Shown here: positions 63,143-64,000 of the stretch, one piece after another
Layout of the letters: every line of letters begins with the position of its first letter
Numbering within the stretch: the stretch's first letter is position 1
NCBI GenBank assembly: GCA_028554795.2
Contig: CM068841.1
Coordinates: 21,438,308 to 21,502,307, forward strand
Reading direction: 5' to 3'
Origin: Sinohyriopsis cumingii
Taxonomy: Eukaryota > Mollusca > Bivalvia > Unionida > Unionidae
Length of the DNA stretch: 64,000 nucleotides
Made by a program: the position numbers and the translations under genes
The notes under the pieces: generated by a model
Databases searched by the model: none
Told to the model about the DNA's origin: nothing
The model's input: the letters and a program-made list of their open reading frames with translations, nothing else

Positions 63143-63356
63143 AAAAAATCGTACCATCACGAAGCCCTCCAACATCTCGCTTCAGTCTGATTTGTTGTTC
63201 TGAAACCATGGAATCGTCATTCTTCTGGAGAATGTCACGTGAACGGAAATGGAGTCCAAAAGTTACAATCGTGATGTAAGCGAAAGCGACTAGAATCAAT
63301 TGAAGCGTTCGAATTTTAACTCTTCTGTCTTTCCTTTTCCTCAAAGCGGCATTCAT
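5834..63356 (-). CDS. SLC24A: K+-dependent Na+/Ca2+ exchanger (SLC24/NCKX family), nine coding exons
   Basis: This membrane antiporter uses the Na+ and K+ gradients to move Ca2+ across a membrane. Coding exons, in transcript order, are 63356-63155, 61984-61796, 60430-60347, 35162-35059, 29637-29537, 19850-19582, 18684-18463, 7233-7132 and 6150-5834. All introns are GT/AG and the frame closes at 529 residues, close to known NCKX3/4/5 lengths. Residues 1-17 are basic, followed by a hydrophobic TM0 at about 18-35. The alpha-1 repeat (about 131-190) has [15 protein letters not shown], with E152 as the transport glutamate. The alpha-2 repeat (about 391-445) has AAGTSVPDC (D414) and GSNVFD. D441 aligns with the aspartate that gives NCKX2 its K+ dependence. 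Residues about 245-325 form a short acidic cytosolic loop. Motifs are shared with both NCKX3/4 and NCKX5, so I do not assign a single paralogue. Confidence 0.94.
6151..7131 (-). other. Exchanger intron 8
   Basis: This 981-nt GT/AG intron is AT-rich. Its only marked feature is the (GA)n tract at 7069-7124, next to the 5' splice site. I see no gene or mobile element in it. Confidence 0.85.
7069..7124. repeat. (GA)n microsatellite beside exon 8 donor
   Basis: About 56 nt of GA repeat with one interruption (AAACAG). In the transcript it is a (CU)n tract starting 7 nt after the GU of intron 8. The Ser/Leu and Arg/Glu frames across it are artefacts of the repeat. Confidence 0.95.
7132..7233 (-). 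CDS. SLC24A: Exchanger exon 8 (first half of alpha-2 repeat)
   Basis: Residues 391-425. It encodes [20 protein letters not shown] followed by [12 protein letters not shown]414 is the conserved transport aspartate. The acceptor is CATTCTTCAG|GAG and the donor GATG|GTGAGC. The exon is 102 nt, phase 1 on both sides. A (GA)n microsatellite starts 7 nt inside the following intron. Confidence 0.95.
7234..8962 (-). other. Intron 7, stretch next to exon 8, no gene seen
   Basis: AT-rich intronic sequence between exon 8 and the inverted-repeat element. Short chance frames only. No repeat family or protein is recognised. Confidence 0.6.
8963..9580 (+). repeat. Left terminal inverted repeat
   Basis: It matches the reverse complement of 17825-18331 along its length, with point changes and small gaps. 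The left copy contains an extra unit of about 95 bp: TCAATGGAAAATTACTG-type cores occur near 9178, 9272 and 9363, against two near the right end. A TGCGTGATTTCCTCAC-type motif follows each unit. The innermost shared segment is GGAATTCCGGCAATT. Confidence 0.9.
9627..10197 (-). pseudogene. Decayed minus-strand frames at the left end of the TIR element
   Basis: Two short minus-strand frames, 10197-9949 (82 residues, ending [14 protein letters not shown]) and 9818-9627 (63 residues, Lys/Ser/Thr rich). They look coding-like in composition, but no domain is recognised and they are not in one frame. They lie between the left TIR and the plus-strand block. They could be remains of one gene or chance frames. 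Confidence 0.3.
10510..12300 (+). pseudogene. Decayed plus-strand gene upstream of the helicase, unassigned
   Basis: Fragments of coding-like sequence are scattered over all three plus frames. One is a Lys-rich helical stretch at about 10,510-10,720 ([20 protein letters not shown]). Another is [20 protein letters not shown] at 11,025-11,090. A Cys/His-rich patch lies near 11,205-11,260, and a 132-residue frame at 11566-11964. Near 12,170 the frame contains VSTDSFYIS, which weakly resembles the acidic C motif of family B polymerases. Stops and frame changes occur every 50-150 nt. The order, coding-like block then helicase, suggests a replication protein, but the polymerase reading is only a suggestion. 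Confidence 0.4.
12440..13150 (+). pseudogene. SF1-type DNA helicase remnant
   Basis: Superfamily 1 helicase motifs appear in the right order over about 700 nt. Motif I is [17 protein letters not shown] at 12,448-12,498, where the catalytic Walker A lysine is glutamine (CAA). [18 protein letters not shown] motif Ia follows near 12,510-12,555, then a YHIFF segment. Motif II is IIIWDE at 12,642-12,662. Motif III is DDHGQPPP at 12,741-12,764. The C-terminal CYRPADTR and LVDIPGTDK lie near 13,080-13,130. At least one frameshift separates motifs I and II, and TAA at 12,774-12,776 interrupts the frame after motif III. The GQPPP form of motif III recalls Pif1/RecD-like helicases. The gene is dead, and the missing lysine agrees with that. 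Confidence 0.72.
13160..13860. other. Centre of the TIR element, between the two coding blocks
   Basis: A stretch with short frames on both strands and no recognised protein. It lies where the plus-strand helicase block and the minus-strand block converge, so transcription end signals would be expected, but I cannot point to one. Confidence 0.4.
14663..14714. repeat. (AT)n microsatellite
   Basis: Fifty-two nt of AT repeat inside the decayed right half of the TIR element, directly upstream of the minus-strand frame starting at 14664. It evidently arose after the element lost function. Confidence 0.95.
14927..14986. repeat. (CA)n(TA)n microsatellite
   Basis: A compound dinucleotide repeat, (AC) then (AT), inside the TIR element. 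It interrupts the minus-strand coding-like block. Confidence 0.95.
16080..16152. repeat. Near-perfect 35-bp inverted repeat with 3-nt loop
   Basis: The arms 16080-16114 and 16118-16152 are reverse complements with a single mismatch, separated by TAT. The inner stem is TTTTGTCCGATAGT / ACTATCGGACAAAA. It is far better preserved than the surrounding decayed sequence, so it is either young or maintained. Confidence 0.95.
16160..17000. pseudogene. Mixed-strand coding-like remnants in the right half of the TIR element
   Basis: On the minus strand, about 16,640-16,390 reads [20 protein letters not shown] and then QHI, stop, [11 protein letters not shown], with [10 protein letters not shown] after it. 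About 16,985-16,860 reads [20 protein letters not shown]. On the plus strand, 16141-16332 is an open frame with [21 protein letters not shown] cannot say which strand was coding in every part. No domain is recognised. The position between the proline-rich gene and the centre suggests one or two former genes. Confidence 0.35.
17000..17802 (-). pseudogene. Decayed minus-strand gene at the right TIR, proline-rich centre and basic coiled C terminus
   Basis: It starts at ATG 17802, just inside the right TIR. About 90 residues of Gln/Glu-rich helical sequence ([20 protein letters not shown]) lead to a proline-rich linker ([19 protein letters not shown]). After a frame change near 17,430 the sequence continues as [20 protein letters not shown], then [20 protein letters not shown], then a Lys/Glu-rich coiled segment ([15 protein letters not shown]) to about 17,110. 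Two in-frame stops lie in this last part. The protein family is not recognised. It is the best-preserved frame of the right half. Confidence 0.5.
17825..18331 (-). repeat. Right terminal inverted repeat
   Basis: The reverse complement of this segment aligns with 8963-9580. Shared landmarks are GGAATTCCGGCAATT, CTGTTCAC near the tip, and repeated CAGTAATTTTCCACTGAGGT-type units. It is about 100 bp shorter than the left copy because one internal repeat unit is missing. A minus-strand ATG at 17802 starts just inside it. Confidence 0.9.
18463..18684 (-). CDS. SLC24A: Exchanger exon 7 (end of loop, TM6-TM7)
   Basis: Residues 317-391. It completes the acidic loop with [10 protein letters not shown], then gives two membrane segments. 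[12 protein letters not shown] and [16 protein letters not shown] are typical of the family just before the alpha-2 repeat. The acceptor is TTTCTTCAG|ACG and the donor GCAG|GTAAAT. The exon is 222 nt, so phase 1 is kept. Confidence 0.94.
18685..19581 (-). other. Exchanger intron 6
   Basis: An 897-nt GT/AG intron. It holds the family A SINE at 18853-19153, a poly(C) run near 19,302-19,311 and a short (GA)n tract near 19,469-19,487. Nothing else is seen. Confidence 0.85.
18853..19153 (-). mobile_element. tRNA-derived SINE, family A, full-length copy
   Basis: Read on the minus strand, it begins with a tRNA-like head: GGTGGCCTAGTGGTT as A box and GATTCGAACCCC as B box. A body follows with AGGTTAGTGTTACGACTGGT, GTGACTGGGTGGGACATCAT and CATGAGGCCCCAGTGCTAGA. 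The 3' tail ends near a (GA/GT)n tract at 18,820-18,848. Three related copies occur in intron 3, near 44.5, 58.1 and 58.6 kb. The element lies in intron 6, antisense to nothing: same strand as the exchanger. Confidence 0.85.
19582..19850 (-). CDS. SLC24A: Exchanger exon 6 (TM5 and central cytosolic loop)
   Basis: Residues 227-317. After [20 protein letters not shown] the sequence becomes hydrophilic: a basic stretch RRLEKKAYS, then an acidic, Ser/Glu-rich loop with [16 protein letters not shown] that continues to the exon end. The loop is short, as in NCKX3/4/5, rather than long as in NCKX1/2. The acceptor is TGCACCAG|GTA and the donor ACAG|GTAATA. Confidence 0.93.
20471..20640 (-). mobile_element. 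Possible 3' end of a LINE, truncated
   Basis: On the minus strand the sequence ends TGAAATAAAGAATTCTTATC followed by TTATCTTATG. An AATAAA-bearing end with a short (TTATC)n tail is common at LINE 3' ends. No reverse transcriptase is present, so only the last 100-170 bp could remain. Confidence 0.4.
20875..21785. repeat. 455-bp tandem duplication, two copies
   Basis: Copy 1 starts near 20,876 and copy 2 near 21,331, at a spacing of 455 bp. Shared landmarks are CCAATGAAGTCACTTACAAT, GCGACCAGCCGCAGAATAAA followed by poly(A), CACGTCCGATCTTGTCACTG and GGCCACAGTACTGGTTCG. The poly(A) run is about 11 nt in copy 1 and 26 nt in copy 2 (21412-21437). Each copy also holds an internal variant of its first line (CCAATGAAATCGTTTATGAT). 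It is noncoding, and the minus-strand frames in it are chance frames repeated in both copies. Confidence 0.92.
21786..23285. other. Intron 5, between the duplication and the Polinton remnant
   Basis: AT-rich sequence with short frames only. A minus-strand frame at 23269-23000 (Arg/Lys/Pro-rich centre, [13 protein letters not shown]) faces away from the polymerase, as a divergent Polinton gene might. It matches nothing I recognise and may be chance. Element ends or terminal repeats were not found here. Confidence 0.4.
23299..23304 (+). promoter_or_regulatory. TATA box of the Polinton polymerase frame
   Basis: TATATATGG lies 52 nt before the ATG at 23351, a spacing close to that of the two TATA boxes further downstream in the same element (63 and 59 nt). 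An earlier ATG at 23313 opens only a 13-codon frame. Confidence 0.5.
23351..27425 (+). pseudogene. Polinton/Maverick-type protein-primed DNA polymerase B, disrupted
   Basis: This family B polymerase replicates Polinton elements and related adintoviruses by protein priming. The frame opens at 23351 with a charged N terminus and the conserved extension ([17 protein letters not shown]; then [19 protein letters not shown]). A Cys/His zinc-binding region follows ([20 protein letters not shown]). Exonuclease motifs are [11 protein letters not shown] near 24,770, [13 protein letters not shown] near 25,035 and [12 protein letters not shown] near 25,420. Polymerase motifs are [12 protein letters not shown] near 26,092; [15 protein letters not shown] near 26,662; and C, YFDTDS at 26,952-26,969, all intact. 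Breaks: a frame change near 24,130-24,200, TAA at 24655-24657, a frame change near 25,725-25,740, and TAA at 25836-25838. The frame ends at TAG 27423-27425. It is clearly a pseudogene, but quite young. Confidence 0.9.
27395..27407 (+). promoter_or_regulatory. TATA box and leader, first downstream copy
   Basis: TATAAAAAGGGAC lies inside the last codons of the polymerase frame, 63 nt before an ATG at 27458. That ATG now opens only a 7-codon frame. The surrounding 85 bp, including TTCATTG and GACAA, resemble the second copy at 27661, so the two are duplicates of one promoter and leader. Confidence 0.65.
27661..27673 (+). promoter_or_regulatory. TATA box and leader, second downstream copy
   Basis: TATAAAAAGGGAC again, 59 nt before an ATG at 27720. 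That ATG opens the reading frame of the duplicated polymerase N-terminal domain. The leader contains CTTCATTGCGAGGACAAGCG, matching the spacing and much of the sequence after the first copy. Confidence 0.7.
27720..28330 (+). pseudogene. Second copy of the polymerase N-terminal domain, with its own promoter
   Basis: From about 27,870 the sequence repeats the N-terminal domain of the upstream polymerase: [38 protein letters not shown] and [16 protein letters not shown] correspond to segments of the 23351 frame, at roughly half identity by eye. It starts at ATG 27720 behind its own TATA box. A frame change in the A-rich tract at about 27,740 breaks the frame, and further frame changes after 28,215 lead into traces of homology (NIYAGT) to about 28,330. 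No exonuclease or polymerase motif follows, so this was either a stand-alone gene or the truncated start of a second polymerase. Its function is unknown. Confidence 0.75.
28331..29467. other. Intron 5, between the Polinton remnant and exon 5
   Basis: Noncoding. At 28,800-29,000 there are loose repeats of CATGTTCAATTCCC/CATGTTAAATTCCC, and TATAAAAGG occurs at about 28,813 without a frame after it. No element end is visible. Confidence 0.5.
29468..29531. repeat. (GACA)n(GATA)n microsatellite beside exon 5 donor
   Basis: About 64 nt of tetranucleotide repeat. In the transcript sense the 5' splice site GTAAGTCTGTCTATC merges directly into it. Confidence 0.95.
29537..29637 (-). CDS. SLC24A: Exchanger exon 5 (TM3-TM4)
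   Basis: Residues 194-227, encoding [20 protein letters not shown] and then VISDELVHW, as in the NCKX family after the alpha-1 repeat. The acceptor is TTGAACAG|GTG and the donor CATTG|GTAAGTCTG. The exon holds no ATG near its start. In the transcript sense the donor is followed directly by a (CTGT)n(CTAT)n microsatellite. Confidence 0.92.
29963..30180. repeat. 68-72-bp minisatellite, three copies
   Basis: Three tandem units starting GAGAAATCCAC, each with a nested (CGGA)n run (GTACGGACGGACGGACGG) and ending AACAATACCCCCGATTATAA. The rest of 29638-30734 in intron 4 shows no gene. Confidence 0.92.
30735..30845 (+). mobile_element. tRNA-derived SINE, family B, head-only copy
   Basis: A tRNA Ser/Leu-like head: GAGTGGCCGAGTGGTCTAA as A box, GTGGGTTCGAGTCTCAGGCT as B box. 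A (ACAACA)n tail follows directly. The stems do not pair as in a true tRNA and there is no body, so it is a truncated SINE rather than a tRNA gene. Confidence 0.65.
31175..31380. repeat. 50-bp minisatellite, four copies
   Basis: Four diverged units with the core GTATCGTCTAAATACCAAGT and TGAATGTCCGTATC. It is noncoding and lies within intron 4. Confidence 0.9.
31625..32508. repeat. Direct duplication within intron 4
   Basis: Segment 31625-31897 recurs at 32305-32508 in the same orientation. Both start GATACCAAAAAATCTGG and end near TGTCCGTTAAGCAACAA or GGGTCCGTTAAGCAACAA. The second copy lacks about 65 bp of the first (31,673-31,737). Fragments of the same unit also recur around it (GACACAATCACAATATCGAG near 30,988 and 32,525), so this is a local repeat cluster. 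The frames on both strands of the first copy (about 95-114 codons) are chance. Confidence 0.88.
32590..33800. other. Intron 4, no feature seen
   Basis: AT-rich intronic sequence without recognisable gene or repeat family. The stretch 33864-34780 is similar. Confidence 0.55.
33802..33863. repeat. (TA)n microsatellite
   Basis: Sixty-two nt of pure TA repeat in intron 4. Confidence 0.97.
34781..34943 (-). mobile_element. tRNA-derived SINE, family B, 5'-truncated copy
   Basis: On the minus strand it starts within the tRNA-like head (GAGAGTTCGAGTCTCGGCTC), continues with GGCCATTGTGTGTGTCTGAC and ends ATATTGAAAAAATAGCGTT. It matches the plus-strand copy at 38895-39126. It lies about 115 nt upstream of the genomic position of exon 4, in intron 4. 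Confidence 0.75.
35059..35162 (-). CDS. SLC24A: Exchanger exon 4 (second half of alpha-1 repeat)
   Basis: Residues 159-193. It contains [16 protein letters not shown], the hallmark of the second alpha-1 helix, then a hydrophobic segment ending ALFAGM. The acceptor is TTTTCAG|GTG and the donor ATG|GTAAGTAT. The exon is 104 nt and moves the phase from 1 to 0. It is separated from exon 3 by the 25-kb intron 3. Confidence 0.95.
35163..36935 (-). other. Intron 3, part next to exon 4, no gene seen
   Basis: AT-rich intronic DNA with a (GA)n tract at 35794-35827. Similar sentences recur at about 35,945-36,110 and 36,130-36,420 (GGCATCTAATCGCC- and ACCATACCAGATATGACAC-type segments), which suggests a decayed repeat. 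No coding feature is seen. Confidence 0.5.
36936..37043. repeat. 38-bp minisatellite, three copies
   Basis: Units TGTATATTTAATATACACAG followed by TGAGAATGCATGAAAGAT, spaced exactly 38 bp. Each unit contains the palindrome GTATATTTAATATAC. Confidence 0.95.
37225..37330 (-). mobile_element. tRNA-like SINE head, family C
   Basis: On the minus strand GGAGCGGTGGTGGCACATTG opens a tRNA-like stretch ending in a perfect B box, GGTTCGAATCC. The acceptor stem does not pair, so this is not a functional tRNA. No matching second copy was found in the window. Confidence 0.5.
37488..37523. repeat. (GA)n microsatellite
   Basis: Thirty-six nt of GA repeat next to a short (CGAT)n run in intron 3. The Ser/Leu frame over it is an artefact. 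Confidence 0.95.
38130..39960 (+). repeat. Large diverged repeat block, left (direct) copy
   Basis: This noncoding block is matched in inverted orientation at about 43,040-45,370. Its outer part (38,130-38,500) consists of diverged units with GAATTACACAGCG, GGTTGAAATTT and TTGAATCAAATT. Its inner part (39,480-39,940) has units with TTGCAAGTGCTACTTTCCTT and GCGTCATTTTATCTTGCA, and ends near CATTATGACAACAGATGGCG. A family B SINE (38895-39126) is inserted in the middle. The family is not recognised. Confidence 0.75.
38895..39126 (+). mobile_element. tRNA-derived SINE, family B, full-length copy
   Basis: The head is GGGTGGCCGAGTGGTCTAAC with B box GGGTTCGAGTCTCGGGCTC. The body has TCAGTAGCTTCCTGTGTGTC and AAGCTAGCCGCCATGTATAG. 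The end is GGCGTTAAACACAAAACAAC with a (CAA)n tail. The head resembles tRNA-Ser or tRNA-Leu. It is the best copy of the family in this window. Confidence 0.85.
40295..40990 (+). pseudogene. Ty3/gypsy-type integrase remnant
   Basis: Integrases insert retrotransposon DNA. An open frame of 99 codons (40295-40594) holds [20 protein letters not shown] and [13 protein letters not shown], the zinc-finger (HHCC) region of gypsy integrases. After a frame change it continues [20 protein letters not shown], giving the C-x2-C half of the finger, then NQYLLTIM and the start of the catalytic core, with several stops and frame changes. The second zinc-finger histidine region is shortened. No LTRs, reverse transcriptase or gag were found beside it, so it is an isolated fragment. 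Confidence 0.82.
41000..43035. other. Intron 3, between the inverted repeat blocks
   Basis: AT-rich sequence with a 42-bp unit repeated twice at 41530-41619 (TACCCATGTTGGTAATTATC core), a (TC)n tract at 41879-41909, and repeated A-rich AAAAAACG motifs near 41,050-41,440. No gene is seen. Confidence 0.6.
43040..43102. repeat. Inverted repeat around CATTATGACAACAGATGGCG
   Basis: GCGCCGTCTGTTGTCATAATG at the left and CATTATGACAACAGATGGCG at the right are near-perfect reverse complements, separated by about 20 nt that also pairs in part. The same 20-mer occurs at about 39,920-39,940, at the inner end of the left repeat block. It may be the terminal sequence of the repeat family. Confidence 0.85.
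43103..45370 (-). repeat. Large diverged repeat block, right (inverted) copy
   Basis: The reverse complement of this block matches 38,130-39,960. Inner units are AATGACGCAGAAGGAAAATA and TTGCAAGCAGCCATTTACA (43,310-43,560). Outer units are GATTCAACATGTGAATCTGG and AATTCTCGAAATGCGAGATT (44,800-45,360). It carries its own insertions: (GT)n at 43993-44031, (AAT)n at 44109-44139 and a family A SINE at about 44,500-44,790. Confidence 0.75.
44500..44790 (+). mobile_element. tRNA-derived SINE, family A, 5'-truncated copy
   Basis: It begins at the B-box end of the head (TTCGACCCCGGCCAAGTC), then carries the body (AAGAGGTTAGTATTAGGACT, GTGACTGGGTGGGACATGAT, CATGATGACCCAGTGCTAGA) and a (CA)n tail. It lies inside the right repeat block. 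Confidence 0.85.
45490..45521. repeat. (AAT)n microsatellite
   Basis: About eleven AAT units just outside the right repeat block. Between here and 46,270 nothing else is seen. Confidence 0.95.
46271..46895. repeat. 52-bp minisatellite, about 12 copies
   Basis: Diverged tandem units of 52 bp with the consensus ATCCATGTAATCACGCAGAT, then TATTAAAGGCTGAGCTCAGC, then CTAGTGAAGATA. The centre GCTGAGCTCAGC is a perfect 12-bp palindrome in the best units. Two sub-types (AATCACGCAGATTATTAAAGG and AATCACACAGCTGATTGTAGG) tend to alternate, which suggests a 104-bp higher-order unit. Confidence 0.93.
46900..49500. other. Intron 3, no gene seen
   Basis: AT-rich sequence with chance frames of up to 96 codons. 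Around 48,750-49,020 the minus strand has loosely repeated segments (GACCAGTTCTAGTTC, GACCAGTTTTAACTC), perhaps an old minisatellite. Confidence 0.5.
49500..53012 (-). pseudogene. Zone of decayed coding-like sequence, unassigned
   Basis: Over about 3.5 kb the minus strand shows runs of coding-like composition broken by stops and shifts. Examples are [19 protein letters not shown] within 53012-52749 and [20 protein letters not shown] near 52,150-52,090. [20 protein letters not shown] lies in the frame 51994-51806, and [19 protein letters not shown] near 49,840-49,780. GC content is higher than in the flanks. No family is recognised. It may be another decayed virus-like or retroelement gene set; it could also be chance. 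A (TA)n tract (52239-52295) interrupts it. Confidence 0.3.
53070..53720 (+). pseudogene. Possible gypsy-type reverse transcriptase/RNase H remnant
   Basis: The plus-strand frame ending at 53205 contains [19 protein letters not shown], which resembles the conserved FLGxVNYY segment after the reverse transcriptase domain of Ty3/gypsy elements. A 70-codon run without stops follows near 53,215-53,425 ([31 protein letters not shown]). After that the frames break up. The resemblance is short, so this is tentative. It lies 12 kb from the integrase remnant and need not be the same element. Confidence 0.35.
53721..56100. other. Intron 3, no gene seen
   Basis: AT-rich intronic sequence with a (TG)n(AG)n microsatellite at 55723-55787 and a short run of TTTATTTA-type sequence near 54,885. 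A 140-codon frame at 55872-56294 is judged chance because its second half is a minisatellite. Confidence 0.5.
56111..56250. repeat. 41-bp minisatellite, three and a half copies
   Basis: Units AGAGTGCTTACCTTTCAGAC and TCCAGTCAGCGAACCTATTTC spaced 41 bp apart, then a shortened last unit. Confidence 0.9.
56471..56572. repeat. 34-35-bp minisatellite, three copies
   Basis: Units ACATGACARTAACCTATAGT followed by GAATGNAAGAAAC. Between this and 57,226 no gene is seen. Confidence 0.9.
57227..57301. repeat. (TA)n microsatellite
   Basis: Seventy-five nt of pure TA repeat. The stretch 57,302-58,047 after it has a purine-rich tract (57,600-57,720) and no gene. Confidence 0.97.
58048..58311 (+). mobile_element. 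tRNA-derived SINE, family A, headless copy
   Basis: The body is family A (AAAGAGATTAGTGTTAAGAT, GTGACTGGGCGGGGCGTCAC, CATGATGCCCCAGTGCTAGA), preceded by the A-rich linker ACAAATGGTACTAAACAGCT also present in the full copy. The tail is a degraded (CA)n. The tRNA head is missing. Confidence 0.85.
58570..58822 (+). mobile_element. tRNA-derived SINE, family A, copy with fused head and body
   Basis: The head CCGGTGGCCTGAGTGGTTCA and GCCTCGGATGCGGAAGTCGC is joined directly to the body at AGAGGTTAGTGTTAGGACTG, so about 70 bp of B box and linker are gone. The tail is (CA)n. It lies 260 bp after the headless copy in the same orientation. Confidence 0.85.
58823..60346 (-). other. Intron 3, part next to exon 3, no gene seen
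   Basis: AT-rich intronic sequence with a (CA)n tract at 59512-59534. Only chance frames. Confidence 0.6.
60347..60430 (-). CDS. SLC24A: Exchanger exon 3 (first half of alpha-1 repeat)
   Basis: Residues 131-159, 84 nt, phase 1 on both sides. It encodes [20 protein letters not shown] and the start of the next helix. E152 is the glutamate conserved in all cation/Ca2+ exchangers of this family. The acceptor is CTGCAG|AT and the donor GTGG|GTACGT. Confidence 0.94.
60431..61795 (-). other. Exchanger intron 2
   Basis: A 1,365-nt GT/AG intron. It holds a (GGTT)n-like tract at 61001-61070. On the minus strand near 61,235-61,175 there is a tRNA-like fragment (GGTAGAGTATCAGACTCC), probably a SINE relic. 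No gene is seen. Confidence 0.75.
61796..61984 (-). CDS. SLC24A: Exchanger exon 2 (extracellular cysteine and TM1)
   Basis: Residues 68-131. The acceptor is TTTTTAG|AT and the donor GAAG|GTAAAA. It encodes the family-typical segment with a conserved cysteine, then DEFPPNFFT, then the hydrophobic TM1 with [15 protein letters not shown], which closely matches the NCKX consensus before the alpha-1 repeat. The exon is 189 nt, so the phase is unchanged. This exon holds no ATG, so a search limited to ATG-started frames would miss it. Confidence 0.92.
61985..63154 (-). other. Exchanger intron 1
   Basis: A 1,170-nt GT/AG intron, AT-rich, with a short (CA)n tract near 62,349-62,366 and the (GA)n tract at 63095-63139 beside the donor. 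No gene is seen. Confidence 0.85.
63095..63139. repeat. (GA)n microsatellite beside exon 1 donor
   Basis: Forty-five nt of GA repeat. In the transcript it is (CU)n and begins 15 nt after the 5' splice site of intron 1. Confidence 0.95.
63155..63356 (-). CDS. SLC24A: Exchanger exon 1 (start codon, N-terminal membrane segment)
   Basis: This exon encodes residues 1-68, with the last codon split after its first base. The ATG at 63356-63354 has AAA before it. An in-frame TAG lies 15 nt upstream (plus 63369-63371), so this ATG is the likely start. The N terminus is strongly basic, followed by a hydrophobic stretch [18 protein letters not shown] that could be a signal peptide or signal anchor, as in other NCKX proteins. 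The remainder is a polar extracellular segment. The donor is G|GTACGA at 63155/63154. A (CT)n tract in the transcript sense begins 15 nt into the intron. Confidence 0.85.
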
Positions 63357-64000
63357 TTTGTACTGATGCTACCTTAGATTACTTATCAGGATATCAAAAA
63401 CTATCTAAATACAAATGAAACAATTTCTTGTTACTTTAATGACAATTCCCGTTTGCCACCCGTCTGTCGCTAAGGTTATAATAAGGTACATAATTTTGAT
63501 ATGATTGTAGTACATATATAAATCACATGCTCAATCGTGATAGTCGTTATCTTTTTCTCCGAGAAGATAAAGAAATAAAATCCATCAATGTATATGTACA
63601 CATTACGATCTATTCTCGTATCATGTATGACCCGAATAATTATTAACCTATTGCACAGTTTTCCTTTTTGTATCAATAAACTTTATAAAAAATTGTGTCC
63701 TAATTACTATAAATATCTACTGTTTTAAACCAATGTAAATCCGACATACTAGAAAACAGAAAAACTAGTTATAGCATTGTGTTATTCACCAGCTCGTCAT
63801 GTCGAAGACATAGGGTATCTTCTGAGTATCGTTTATAAAGGTAGAATTTTTTTAATGTTAACCCTGCGGAATATGCCTGTACGGATATACATTTCTTTGG
63901 AATCAGAAAATTCATATTACACTCTCCGAACGTGTCCCAACATAACATTTTAGGTTGAACTGAATACCATTATATTGCGCAATGACACTATAATGTTTAC
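63357..64000 (-). other. 5' flank of the exchanger gene
   Basis: AT-rich sequence upstream of the start codon. It must hold at least the start of the 5' UTR. An in-frame stop lies at 63369-63371. I see no convincing TATA box, initiator or 5' noncoding exon, so the promoter may lie here or beyond the window. Confidence 0.5.

Overview
The window reads as nuclear DNA of an invertebrate animal, most likely a mollusc or another lophotrochozoan. This is inference from one spliced metazoan gene with large AT-rich introns, tRNA-derived SINEs, a Polinton-type DNA polymerase, a Ty3/gypsy fragment and abundant microsatellites. No species can be named from the sequence alone. There is no bacterial or organellar gene organisation.

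The one intact gene is a K+-dependent Na+/Ca2+ exchanger of the SLC24 (NCKX) family on the minus strand. I could assemble all nine coding exons from 63356 (ATG) down to 5834 (stop). Every intron has GT/AG ends and every junction keeps frame, giving 1,590 nt including the stop and a 529-residue protein. Both alpha repeats are complete and the acidic residues expected for Ca2+ and K+ transport are present. The gene fills about 57.5 kb, over 97% of it intron, and almost everything else described here lies inside those introns.

Region by region: 1-5833 is the 3' flank of the exchanger, with a 50-bp satellite at the window edge and a 174-bp palindromic (CA)(TA)(TG) microsatellite. Intron 7 (7234-18462) holds a 9.4-kb element with roughly 0.5-0.6 kb terminal inverted repeats. 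Its interior is a strongly decayed virus-like gene set: plus-strand frames with recognisable SF1 helicase motifs in the left half, and minus-strand frames in the right half. Intron 6 holds a complete SINE. Intron 5 (19851-29536) holds a 455-bp tandem duplication and a Polinton/Maverick-type protein-primed DNA polymerase B with four visible lesions. A second, separately promoted copy of the polymerase N-terminal domain follows it. Intron 4 holds minisatellites and a segmental duplication. Intron 3 (25.2 kb) holds SINEs, two large diverged noncoding repeat blocks in inverted orientation, a gypsy integrase remnant, a 52-bp minisatellite and a zone of decayed unassigned coding-like sequence. Introns 1 and 2 are mostly plain AT-rich sequence. 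The 5' flank (63357-64000) shows no recognisable promoter.

The most novel-looking object is the intron-7 TIR element. Its two halves are coded convergently, its terminal repeats contain an internal ~95-bp repeat, and its helicase is recognisable while its other frames are not. The most informative regulatory observations are the TATA-led leader repeated before successive Polinton frames, and the pyrimidine microsatellites lying within 20 nt of three of the eight exchanger 5' splice sites.
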